Positions 8,716 through 16,556 of a stretch of 64,000 bases of DNA are shown here, in pieces. Position 1 is the first letter of the stretch. The number at the start of each line of letters is the position of its first letter. Source of the DNA: Bacillota bacterium (GTDB lineage Bacteria; Bacillota; Sulfobacillia; RBS10-35; JAJYVN01); NCBI GenBank assembly GCA_021803205.1, contig JAJZMB010000147.1, forward strand, positions 27,403-91,402, given 5' to 3'. Under the pieces are notes generated by a model that saw nothing but the letters and a program-made list of their open reading frames with translations, had not been told where the DNA came from and searched no databases. The position numbers were made by a program, and so were the translations under genes.

Positions 8716-9735
8716 ATGGAGCGGATGTGGGGCGTGATTTCCCGGGACATGGGCATAGACCTCGGCACGGCGAACACCCTGGTTTACCTGCGCGGTAAGG
8801 GGATCGTGCTGCAGGAACCGTCAGTGGTGGCGATCAAGAGTGAGACTAAGCAACCCGTCGCCGTGGGTGCCGACGCGAAGCGGATGATCGGGCGGACTCC
8901 TGGGAACATTGTGGCCATCCGCCCCATGAAGGACGGCGTCATCGCCGACTTCGACATCACCCAGACCATGCTGCGGCACTTCATCAACAAGGCCAACCGC
9001 GGCGGCTGGTCGCTGCTGAGGCCACGGCTGGTCGTCTGCGTGCCCTCCGGCGTCACCGAGGTGGAAAAACGGGCAGTGAAGGAGGCCGCGCACCAGGCCG
9101 GCGTACGGGAGGTGCACACGATCGAGGAGCCGATGGCGGCCGCGATCGGTGCGGGTCTGCCGGTCAACGAACCCACCGGCAGTATGGTGGTCGACATCGG
9201 TGGAGGCACAACCGAGGTGGCGGTGATCTCGCTGGGCGGGGTTGTCAATCCGCGCTCGATCCGCGTCGCGGGAGACGAGATGGACGAGGCCATCGCCACG
9301 TACGTGAAGCGCACCTATAACCTGGCCATCGGGGAACGGACGTCTGAAGATGTCAAGATCGCCATCGGTTCGGCGTACCCTGTGAATGACGACGCCGGCG
9401 TGGACATCCGTGGTCGGGACCTCGTGACCGGTTTGCCCAAGAATCTGCGCCTCACCGGAGCCGAGGTGCGCCAGGCTCTCCAGGAGCCCGTCGGGGCGAT
9501 TGTGGACGCGATTCGGTTTACGTTGGAATTCACCCCGCCCGAACTGGCGGCGGATATCATGGACCGTGGCATCGTGATGACCGGAGGAGGATCTCTGCTG
9601 AAAGGTTTGGACAAAAAGATCGCGCAGGAGACGGGTATGCCGGTGATGGTCTCGGACGAACCACTCCTGTGTGTGGCCAAGGGAACGGGGCACGTGGTAG
9701 AAGAACTTGAGCGTCTGCGCGGGGTGTTGCACTGA
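8716..9735 (+). CDS. mreB: Rod-shape-determining actin homologue MreB
   Basis: A bacterial actin of 339 residues that forms membrane filaments directing lateral wall synthesis. Seen are the phosphate-1 loop [33 protein letters not shown], the phosphate-2 loop [18 protein letters not shown], and the adenosine motif [15 protein letters not shown]. Two starts compete: ATG 8716, and ATG 8725, which has GGAG five bases upstream and gives the usual short N-terminus [18 protein letters not shown] 224-bp gap without recognisable signals separates it from radC, so it probably has its own promoter. mreC and mreD follow. Confidence 0.97.
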   Translation: MERMWGVISRDMGIDLGTANTLVYLRGKGIVLQEPSVVAIKSETKQPVAVGADAKRMIGRTPGNIVAIRPMKDGVIADFDITQTMLRHFINKANRGGWSLLRPRLVVCVPSGVTEVEKRAVKEAAHQAGVREVHTIEEPMAAAIGAGLPVNEPTGSMVVDIGGGTTEVAVISLGGVVNPRSIRVAGDEMDEAIATYVKRTYNLAIGERTSEDVKIAIGSAYPVNDDAGVDIRGRDLVTGLPKNLRLTGAEVRQALQEPVGAIVDAIRFTLEFTPPELAADIMDRGIVMTGGGSLLKGLDKKIAQETGMPVMVSDEPLLCVAKGTGHVVEELERLRGVLH

Positions 9736-9926
9736 CCGAACGTGTGGCCGCCACGGTCCGTGCGCCCAGGTGCAACGGCAGGGTCCGTGCGATCCGTGCG
9801 CGGAGGTGGTGGTCCGCGAACCGGTCGGTTGGCCCGTGACGGTGGCGGCGGTCTAAAGTCGGTGGCGACGAGTGCGGCGGGAAAGGGCGGTGAGGTGCCG
9901 GGCTCGCGGGATCGGGCTCCGGCGCA

Positions 9927-10781
9927 GTGGTGCGCGATACGATGTTCGGCCGCCGGTTCTGGACCCTTGCGGTCATCGCCGCCGCCCTTTTCCTACTGAT
10001 GGGCGGCACGGTTACCACACGCTGGCGGGCGCTGTCGGTGCCCTCTGCCTATCTCAACGCCGGTATCGCGCCGGTAGAGTCGTTGACCACTCGGACCGCA
10101 AACGCGTTGACGAAACTCTTCCAGGGCATCGCCGACCTCTGGTCCCTCCGTGCACAAAACGCCAAGTACCGCGCAGAGATCTCCGCGCTGCGCGCCCAGT
10201 TGCTGAGGGATACCGCACTGCAGGCGGAGAACGCCAATCTGAGCAAGCTTGTGCACCTTCAGGCATCGATTGAGGCACAGGGGCTGCACGGCATCGCCGC
10301 CGCGGTCATCGGGCGCAATCCAGATTCGTGGTTCGATTCCCTGGTTGTGGACAAGGGCAGTAAAGCGGGTGTGCAAGCCGGCATGGTCGCCGTGACGCCG
10401 GATGGGCTGGTCGGGCGGGTGGAACCGGGGGTGTCGGCGAATACCGCCAGGGTAATGCTGGTGACCAACCCGGATTTTGGCGTGGGAATCATCGTGCAAC
10501 GAGCAAGTTCGCGCGAAGAGGGGTATGCACAGGGTGAACTGGGCAACCCCGATGTCACAGCGGTTTTCTTTTCCGCGACAGCCAATGTTCGACCCGGGGA
10601 TGAGATCGTCACCTCCGGCCTGGGAGGCGGGTTTCCCAGCGGTATCGCGGTCGGCACGGTGGAGAGCCTGATCCAGGGACAGTTCGGTCTGGTACGCCAG
10701 GCAAGGGTCGTACCCGCAGCCCACCTGCAGAGTGTGGAAGACGTGCTCCTTTTGCCGGCGGGGAGTACCGCGGGGGGATGA
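9927..10781 (+). CDS. mreC: Rod-shape-determining protein MreC
   Basis: A 284-residue bitopic membrane protein of the elongasome that links MreB with the wall synthases. One membrane segment near the N-terminus (LAVIAAALFLLMGG), a coiled coil at about 70-110 (LRAQNAKYRAEISALRAQLL), then the two beta-barrel domains with AAVIGRNPDSWFDSLVVDKG and the C-terminal GDEIVTSGLGGGFPSGIAVG. The start may be GTG 9927, GTG 9930 or ATG 9942; none has a clear ribosome binding site. A 191-bp non-coding gap separates it from mreB. The stop overlaps the mreD ATG (ATGA), so mreD is translationally coupled. Confidence 0.95.
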   Translation: MVRDTMFGRRFWTLAVIAAALFLLMGGTVTTRWRALSVPSAYLNAGIAPVESLTTRTANALTKLFQGIADLWSLRAQNAKYRAEISALRAQLLRDTALQAENANLSKLVHLQASIEAQGLHGIAAAVIGRNPDSWFDSLVVDKGSKAGVQAGMVAVTPDGLVGRVEPGVSANTARVMLVTNPDFGVGIIVQRASSREEGYAQGELGNPDVTAVFFSATANVRPGDEIVTSGLGGGFPSGIAVGTVESLIQGQFGLVRQARVVPAAHLQSVEDVLLLPAGSTAGG

Positions 10782-11296
10782 CGACGGCCGTCCGGTTGTT
10801 CGCAGTTGTGCTGCTCATCGCCGTCCAGTCCGCCCTGGCGGCGCACCTGGCAATCCTCGGCGTTGCACCCGACCTGCCGTTGATCGCGGTGATGCTGGCG
10901 GCGTTCGGGCAGGGTCCTGTGCGCGGCGGCCTCTTCGGGTTAGGAGTCGGTTTGGCCCTCGATGTCCTGCGCGGTGACCGCATCGGCTTGTTCGCGCTTG
11001 CGGCGGGTGTGGCCGGGTGGCTCTGCGGAGAGGCCGCCGCGCGCGTGGATCCGGCCCGGGCCAGTGTGCGTTGGCTGGTGGCGGCGGGTGCCGCCGGCAT
11101 ATACGGCATGGTCATAGTTGTCTGTTCCCTGCTGCTGGATCGCGGCGAAGTGGATGTGGTGGGGGCGCTGCGCCACGTGGCGATCGCCGCTCTATACGAC
11201 GGGACCCTGGCGGCATTGGCGTACTGGCCCGTGGCGCGTCGCGCGCAGGGGCCAGTACTGCCCGCGCGTGCCCATCCGGAGTCGCGGGGTCGGTAG
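10778..11296 (+). CDS. mreD: Rod-shape-determining membrane protein MreD
   Basis: A 172-residue polytopic protein, mostly hydrophobic helices with short polar loops, typical of MreD (about 160-180 residues, 5-6 segments). The family shows little sequence conservation; GLGVGLALDVLRGDRIGLFAL carries the common G-x-x-x-D pattern. Position directly after mreC with a 4-bp ATGA overlap makes the call firm. Normally mrdA (PBP2) follows; here the downstream sequence is a scar (11297-12445). Confidence 0.9.
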   Translation: MTTAVRLFAVVLLIAVQSALAAHLAILGVAPDLPLIAVMLAAFGQGPVRGGLFGLGVGLALDVLRGDRIGLFALAAGVAGWLCGEAAARVDPARASVRWLVAAGAAGIYGMVIVVCSLLLDRGEVDVVGALRHVAIAALYDGTLAALAYWPVARRAQGPVLPARAHPESRGR

Positions 11297-11339
11297 GTGG
11301 CCGCTGGCAGAATCCTTTTTATGATGGCCGACCACTGTT

Positions 11340-11760
11340 TTGTGCCCGTTGGGTCTCAGGATTCCCCGGGTGTCGCCGCGGAACGCGACTGTTGCAGCAC
11401 CGTCCTGGGCGCAGATGTTCCGCGGCCCGACGTGGCGAGGACGCGACGTCCGTGTGACGAGTCTCGTCGCCTACACGCAGGGAGGGCGCGTTGTGCAGCA
11501 GGCACCGGAGGACGGAGTACCGTACTCCGGCGTAGGGCGGCGACCGGGCCATGCCGGGACCAAGCACCGGACTCGGCGGTGTTCGCGGTTCCATTGTGAC
11601 AGGTGTGGCGCCAATGGCGACCGGGACTACATGGCGGCGCTGAACATCGGGGCGGAGTATCCGGCGGAGCAGGCGGCTCGGCGCCAGGCCGAGCATGCTG
11701 GAAAGCGTGGGCGCAAGCTGGCGAAAGCCGCCAAAACCCACCTGCAGGGCGTGTCCTATA
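11340..11760 (+). pseudogene. IS200/IS605 TnpB (OrfB) C-terminal remnant
   Basis: Only the C-terminal zinc-ribbon/RuvC end of a TnpB-like nuclease is recognisable: RFHCDRCGANGDRDYMAALN around 11590-11650, with the CxxC pair and the Asp-rich DRDYxAALNIG block typical of the family's end. No N-terminal half, no transposase TnpA and no clear element ends are present, so it is a decayed insertion. It sits exactly where the N-terminal two thirds of mrdA would be expected after mreD. A 12-bp palindrome GTTCCTAGGAAC (11985-11996) marks the junction with the PBP2 remnant. Confidence 0.7.
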
Positions 11761-11992
11761 CAGGCGCGTCAGTGGCGAGGCCGTTCACGTCACGGAATAC
11801 GTGGTTTCCGATCCTGTCGGGGAGGCACGGGCAGCGGCGGGAGAGGCAGGGTTACCGGCAATGGATGCGCCCTGGTGGGGGGGCTGTGCGGTTGGCGCGG
11901 CAGGTACGTCCACGTCTTGCCGACCGTCTGCCCAGGGCGGCTCCCTGTGGTTGCCTGAGTGCCACTATCCTAACGTATGCTCATGTTCCTAG

Positions 11993-12445
11993 GAACGGGT
12001 CAGCCGGGAGATGGCGCAGTGCCCCGGTCGGGCGATCGCCATTGCCGGCAAGACCGGGACGGCCCAGACGGGCGCCGGAACCCCGGAAGGTTGATGGGTG
12101 TCCTGGGCGCCCGCCAACCATCCTCAGATCGCGGTGGTGGTCTACACTGAGCACAGCGGGGAGGGCTTCGTGGGCGGGGCGCCGGTGGCGCGGGAGATCT
12201 ATGACTACTATTTCGGGCTCGACCAGGCGATGTGGCAGGCCGGTCAGGCGGCTCAGATCATCCCACCGGTGATCCAGGCGTATTTCGGCCGTGGGCGGCA
12301 CGTTCCATCCTGGTACGGACCGGCGCCAGTGTCGGCGCTGCCCGGACGTGCATCCACGGGGGGGGGCATGAGGGCATGGCGGCGAATCCTCTTGCCGGTG
12401 GTCGGCGGCAGTGGGCCTGACCCGGCTCGTGCTGTGCAGCCGTGA
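11993..12445 (+). pseudogene. mrdA: Remnant of penicillin-binding protein 2 (mrdA), C-terminal end only
   Basis: The last ~140 codons of a class B penicillin-binding protein. The frame reads AIAIAGKTGTAQTGAGTPEG, containing the transpeptidase KTGT box, then a TGA stop at 12092-12094, then in the same frame WVSWAPANHPQIAVVVYTE and GAPVAREIYDYYF, which match the segment after KTG in PBP2 (HAWFVGFAP-like, then the terminal helix). The SxxK and SxN boxes and the whole N-terminal domain are missing; the upstream frame is closed by TAG at 11990-11992 and TnpB-derived sequence lies before it. Position after mreD agrees with mrdA. A short product from GTG 12098 could exist but would lack all catalytic motifs. 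Confidence 0.82.
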
Positions 12446-12685
12446 CTCGGACGGCGATCGGCGTCCGTCCTGATCCCCGGTCGGGCCTGCAGCGGGTCAG
12501 CGGCTGCCGTCGGTAGCCGCCTCAGGCAGCGCCGCGGCTCTTGGCCATGAGGTACGGGTGGGACGACCGTTGCGCGGCGGCCGCTATGCCGTGTGCATCC
12601 CTGGGGTGATGCGGCGGATCCCGGTGACCAGTCCGCGAGGTCGAGCGAGCCCGCGCCGAGGGGTCGATTCGAGGAGGGTGCCGGT

Positions 12686-13795
12686 GTGAGCAGCGACCGG
12701 GGTGGCCTCGAAGATGTCATCGCCTGTACGACGGAGATCTGCGCGATCGACGGAGCGCAGGGGCGTCTGGTCTACCGGGGTTACGAGGTCGGCGGGCTGG
12801 CAGGGCGCGTCAGCTTTGAAGAAGTCGCCCATTTGTTGTGGACCGGCGCTCTGCCCGACCGGCAGGCACTGGAGAGTTTGCGGGCCGCACTGGCGGACAA
12901 TGCCGTCCTGCCTCCGGAGATCATAGGTCTGTTGCGCTCCCTACCCCGTACTACGGCTATGGCGGCCCTGCGGTCCGCCATCTCAGCCCTCGGCCATTTC
13001 GATCCCGACGAAACGGACCGCAGCAGATCGGCGAACCGCGCACGGGCCGTTAGACTGACAGGTCAGACGGCTGCGGTGGCCGCCGCCTGGTGGCGCCTGG
13101 GACAGGGCCTGGCGCCGCTGGCGCCGCACCCCGACCTTCCTCATGCGGCGAACTTCCTGTACATGCTCTCCGGACAGGTTCCCGGGGCATTGCAGGCGCA
13201 GGCGATGGATACCGCGCTGGTGCTGCATGCCGACCATGAACTGAACGCCTCGACGTTCGCCGCCCGCGTGACCGCTGCCACGTTGGCCAGTATGCACGCG
13301 GCCGTCACGTCGGCGATCGGGACCCTGGAGGGGCCCCTGCACGGTGGGGCCAACGAGGCTGTGATGCTTGCCGTGGAGGAGATTGGAGACCCTGAGCGCG
13401 CGCTGTCCTGGGTCCGGGCGGAGTTGGCGGCCGGCCGCAAGATACCGGGATTCGGACACCGGGTGTACCGGACCGTGGATCCCCGGGCGGCGGCGCTGTC
13501 GGAGTTGGCTCGCCGGCTGGGTGAGGAGACGGGGGATAGGCTGCCCTATGCCATCACTGCGGCCTTGGATGCCGCCGTCCGGTCGGAGCGGGGCCTGTTT
13601 CCGAACGTTGACCTGTATTCCGGGGACGTCTATCGTGCCCTGGGGATCCCCAGGGCTTTGTTCACACCGGTATTCGCGGTCAGCCGGGTGAGCGGCTGGA
13701 CGGCGCACATCATGGAGCAGTACGAGCACAACCGATTGATCCGCCCCAGGGCGGAGTATGTGGGGCCGACCCATCCGCTGCCGGATGCCCGATGA
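12686..13795 (+). CDS. Citrate synthase
   Basis: A 369-residue type I citrate synthase (condenses acetyl-CoA with oxaloacetate); a 2-methylcitrate synthase cannot be excluded. Family marks: GYEVGGLA near the N-terminus, HADHELNASTF with the catalytic His, GPLHGGANEAV, IPGFGHRVYR and ALGIPRALFTPVFAVSR with the C-terminal active-site residues. GTG 12686 is chosen because GAGGAGGG lies seven bases before it. It is out of place: it separates the mre/mrdA remains from minC, which are normally adjacent. Its stop overlaps an ATG (ATGA at 13792), but the true minC start is probably further on. The 240-bp gap before it contains no recognised gene; a very diverged R1-like end may lie near 12580. Confidence 0.93.
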   Translation: MSSDRGGLEDVIACTTEICAIDGAQGRLVYRGYEVGGLAGRVSFEEVAHLLWTGALPDRQALESLRAALADNAVLPPEIIGLLRSLPRTTAMAALRSAISALGHFDPDETDRSRSANRARAVRLTGQTAAVAAAWWRLGQGLAPLAPHPDLPHAANFLYMLSGQVPGALQAQAMDTALVLHADHELNASTFAARVTAATLASMHAAVTSAIGTLEGPLHGGANEAVMLAVEEIGDPERALSWVRAELAAGRKIPGFGHRVYRTVDPRAAALSELARRLGEETGDRLPYAITAALDAAVRSERGLFPNVDLYSGDVYRALGIPRALFTPVFAVSRVSGWTAHIMEQYEHNRLIRPRAEYVGPTHPLPDAR

Positions 13796-13992
13796 GCGAT
13801 CTGCCGACGGAGCACGGCTCGACGGCGTTGATCGCGCGGTTGTCCCTTTGTGTCGGGGCAGGGAGAATCACGGCGCTCGATCCACCGGGGACGCGGGAGG
13901 GTTGCCCGTTGACCTGCGCGAACTGGGCTGCCGAAAGTTGGGACGGGCTGCCGCGCCCTGGGCACCTGAGCAAAAGCGGTGGAGGCGGAGAA

Positions 13993-14916
13993 TTGACAGG
14001 CCAAGGAACGCCCGATGTTCCCTCCGGCGGACCAGCGCCTTCCGGGTCTCCTCCTACCATGCGCTCGCCCTCCGTCGAGGCCCTGCAGTGGCTGTCCACC
14101 CGTTCGGGTGTGCGCATCCGGCTCCCGGCGAAGGGGACCTTCCCGACGGTGCTGGAGGATTTGGAGCGGGCACTGGGGGAGGGCTCCGGGGTGCGTGGTC
14201 TGGCCGTCACGATCGATGCGGCGGGACGCGAACTGGGTGTGCCGCAATTGCGTGAAATCGAGGTGCTGCTTCTGGAGCGGCATGGTGCGGCTCTGTTGCA
14301 AGTGGTCGAGGGCCAGAGCGCGGCAGGCAAGGTTGGCGGTCTCCAGAACGGGGCCCGTGGTGCCCGCCGCGTGTCGCGTCGCACCCCGGTCTCGTCCGAT
14401 CCTGTACTGGATGGGGGGGTGCGCAACGGTCGGCGGGCGCTGCGGCGCCCGTGGCGGGACCGTACCGCGCCACCTCCGGTTGAGGATGATCCCGTGCCCA
14501 GACCGGCGTCTCCCGCGGCTGGACGGGCACATAGTGCAGCGGCTGGCGTGTCCGCCGGTCTACCCGCCGATGCGGCGCCAACACTGCTTCTCCGGCGCAC
14601 GCTGCGCTCGGGTCAGCGTGTACGGTTTCACGGCAACGTTGTGGTGCTGGGAGACGTGAATCCAGGCGCCGAGATCGTCGCGGCGGGTGACATTGTGGTG
14701 ATGGGCACTCTGCGCGGTGTGGCCCATGCAGGCGCGACCGGGTCGACAGACGCGATCGTGGCAGCTTTCCGCCTGCAACCGACCCAGATTCGCGTGGGCG
14801 CGGTGATCGGTCGGGCGCCGGACGGGCAGGCGCCTCGGCCCGACACGCCGGAGATGGCGCGTCTTCGGGATGGAGTACTGGTGATTGAGCGGTACATGCC
14901 CCCGGCGGTCGATTGA
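13993..14916 (+). CDS. minC: Septum-site inhibitor MinC
   Basis: MinC blocks FtsZ assembly away from midcell, acting with MinD. The C-terminal beta-helix domain is clear (VRFHGNVVVLGDVNPGAEIV, IVVMGTLRGVAHAG, RVGAVIGRAPDG). The N-terminal FtsZ-interacting part is recognisable (GVRIRLPAKGTFPTVLEDLE). The linker is long and basic/Pro-rich, making the protein (307 residues) longer than the usual 210-260. The start is uncertain: TTG 13993 has GGAGGCGGAG seven bases upstream; ATG 14059 lacks a site; ATG 13792 overlaps the citrate synthase stop, but the intervening codons look non-coding (many Cys/Trp). minD follows after 75 bp. Confidence 0.9.
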   Translation: MTGQGTPDVPSGGPAPSGSPPTMRSPSVEALQWLSTRSGVRIRLPAKGTFPTVLEDLERALGEGSGVRGLAVTIDAAGRELGVPQLREIEVLLLERHGAALLQVVEGQSAAGKVGGLQNGARGARRVSRRTPVSSDPVLDGGVRNGRRALRRPWRDRTAPPPVEDDPVPRPASPAAGRAHSAAAGVSAGLPADAAPTLLLRRTLRSGQRVRFHGNVVVLGDVNPGAEIVAAGDIVVMGTLRGVAHAGATGSTDAIVAAFRLQPTQIRVGAVIGRAPDGQAPRPDTPEMARLRDGVLVIERYMPPAVD

Positions 14917-14991
14917 TTCGGTCTCGCTGCGCGTGGGCGCATCTTTCGGCGGCAGAGTCTTCGGAGCGGGCAATGAGGAGGCCTAACGCAG

Positions 14992-15789
14992 TTGGGAGAG
15001 GTCATCGTCATTACGTCGGGCAAGGGCGGGGTAGGCAAGACGACCACCTCGGCCAACCTCGGGGCGGCGCTCGCCTCCCTCGGCAAATCGGTCGTGCTCA
15101 TCGATGCGGACATCGGACTCCGCAACCTCGACGTGGTGATGGGGCTGGAGAATCGCATAGTCTACCATTTAGTGGATGTGGTGGAGGGTTATTGCCGCCT
15201 GTCGCAGGCGCTGATCAAGGACAAACGTTTTGACAATCTCTGCCTTTTACCGGCGGCGCAGACCAAGGACAAGACGGCGGTCACGCCAGAGCAGATGCGC
15301 CAGTTATGCAAGGAGTTGAAGGTCGACTTCGACTTCGTGCTGATCGATTCGCCGGCGGGTATTGAGCAAGGGTTTAAGAACGCTATCGCCGGCGCCGACC
15401 GGGCCCTGATCGTCGCCACTCCAGAGGTGTCGTCGGTACGCGACGCGGACCGCATCATCGGCCTTTTGGAAGCGGAGAGTATGCCCGCCCCGCGCCTGAT
15501 CGTCAACCGCATTCGTCCCGCGATGGTCCGGCGTGGGGATATGATGGACATCAGCGATATTTTGGACATTCTCGCCATTGAACTCCTGGGGGTGGTTCCG
15601 GACGACGAGTCGATCGTCGTCAGCACCAATCGCGGCGAACCCGCGGCCTTGGCGGCGGCGTCTCGCGCCGGACAGGCGTACCGCAACATTGCTCGGCGGC
15701 TCCTGGGAGAGGATGTGCCTTTCCTCAGCCTCGGTGACAATCCAGGTTTGCTGTTCCGCATCCGGCGGCTGTTCGGCAACGCCCGCTAG
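14992..15789 (+). CDS. minD: Septum-site ATPase MinD
   Basis: A 265-residue ParA-family ATPase that binds membrane when ATP-bound and recruits MinC. The deviant Walker A motif GKGGVGKTT is at residues 11-19, DADIGLRNLDVVMG and LIDSPAGIEQGF (Walker B region) follow, and the C-terminus ends in a basic amphipathic stretch (LLFRIRRLFGNAR), the membrane-targeting helix. The start codon is TTG with GAGGAGG ten bases upstream. Its TAG stop lies exactly on the CTAG edge of an inverted R1 repeat, which separates minD from minE by 467 bp. Confidence 0.97.
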   Translation: MGEVIVITSGKGGVGKTTTSANLGAALASLGKSVVLIDADIGLRNLDVVMGLENRIVYHLVDVVEGYCRLSQALIKDKRFDNLCLLPAAQTKDKTAVTPEQMRQLCKELKVDFDFVLIDSPAGIEQGFKNAIAGADRALIVATPEVSSVRDADRIIGLLEAESMPAPRLIVNRIRPAMVRRGDMMDISDILDILAIELLGVVPDDESIVVSTNRGEPAALAAASRAGQAYRNIARRLLGEDVPFLSLGDNPGLLFRIRRLFGNAR

Positions 15790-15897
15790 GTGGCCGCCGC
15801 CAGGGTCCGCTTCTGCGAGGCCACGCTTCCGATGCTCCTTGTCTCCCAAGGGTCTACGGTTCTCGGCCGGTGCGGAAACCGCCTTTTGCGACGCTAT
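15786..15897 (-). repeat. Dispersed structured repeat R1, copy 3 (inverted)
   Basis: The reverse complement aligns over its full ~112 bp with the copy at 3629: GGTTTCCGCACCGGCCG, ACCCTTGGGAGACAAGG (central stem), then GTGGCCTCGCAGAAGCGGAC and GGCGGCCACCTAG. The right-end CTAG (15786-15789) contains the minD stop codon. It lies between minD and minE on the strand opposite to the copies near the response regulator. Confidence 0.85.
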
Positions 15898-16256
15898 CCC
15901 AGGACGGTTCAGCGCAAGTCGGGGCTCGTGCCGACCCGTGCCGCAAGCCTTCGGGGCCGGATGCCGGGAGCAGAAGGCGCGAGGCGCCTGGAGCGACCTG
16001 GCGGCTGAGGCGCCAGGATCGAGCCGAAGCCGAAGCCGAGGGGTCATGGGAACGGCGGCCTGGCACGAGGAGCGCGCTTTGGCCGCGGCCATCCGAAAGA
16101 CTCCTGCACAAGGCCTGCGCAGATATTCGTGCCGTTGCCGATGGCGTGGCCGGTATCCGGGAGTTACCGCATTTTGCATCTGCCGGGCACTCAGGGCACA
16201 TTTACAGGGATCCCCTAGTCCGCCGTGTGGGCGGAGACTGTGAGGGAAGCCGGGGG
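15898..16256. other. Non-coding stretch between repeat R1 and minE
   Basis: About 360 bp with no coding signature in any frame. It contains small inverted repeats, e.g. CTGGCG/CGCCAG near 15999-16017, and short AT-richer tracts near 16170-16210 that could hold the minE promoter; no clear -35/-10 pair was found. Confidence 0.4.
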
Positions 16257-16556
16257 ATGGCCATGCTTGAACTGTTGCAGCGCCTGTTGGGACGGGAGAA
16301 TCCGAGCAAGGAGGTCGCCAAGGAACGGCTGCGCATGGTGCTGGTGCATGACCGGGCCAGCGTGGCTCCGCATGTCTGGGAGGCGCTGAAGACAGACCTC
16401 ATCCGGGTGATCTCCGGGTATCTGGACATCGACGAGGCATCCATGGATGTTCAACTGCAGACGGACAAGGACTCCGTCGCCCTTGTGGCCTCGATTCCGG
16501 TGCGCCGCGTCAAGCGCGGCAACGACCCCGGCAGCGCTCCGCAGAGGGCGATATGA
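16257..16556 (+). CDS. minE: Topological specificity factor MinE
   Basis: A 99-residue MinE: stimulates the MinD ATPase and drives Min oscillation. The N-terminal membrane-targeting helix MLELLQRLLGR is followed by the anti-MinCD segment AKERLRMVLVHDRA and the dimerisation domain with LKTDLIRVISGYLDIDEASM and VQLQTDKDSVALVASIPV, a good fit along the whole family. Starts ATG 16257 and ATG 16263 are both possible; GAGGGA lies upstream. The stop overlaps the ATG of the SWIM-domain gene (ATGA), so the two are coupled. Presence of MinE means a MinCDE rather than a DivIVA-only system. Confidence 0.93.
   Translation: MAMLELLQRLLGRENPSKEVAKERLRMVLVHDRASVAPHVWEALKTDLIRVISGYLDIDEASMDVQLQTDKDSVALVASIPVRRVKRGNDPGSAPQRAI

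Noticed and set aside
12480..12590. Possible eighth R1 copy before the citrate synthase gene
   Set aside because: Only the right-end GCGGCGGCCGCTATG and scattered left-end words resemble R1; alignment is too weak to list.
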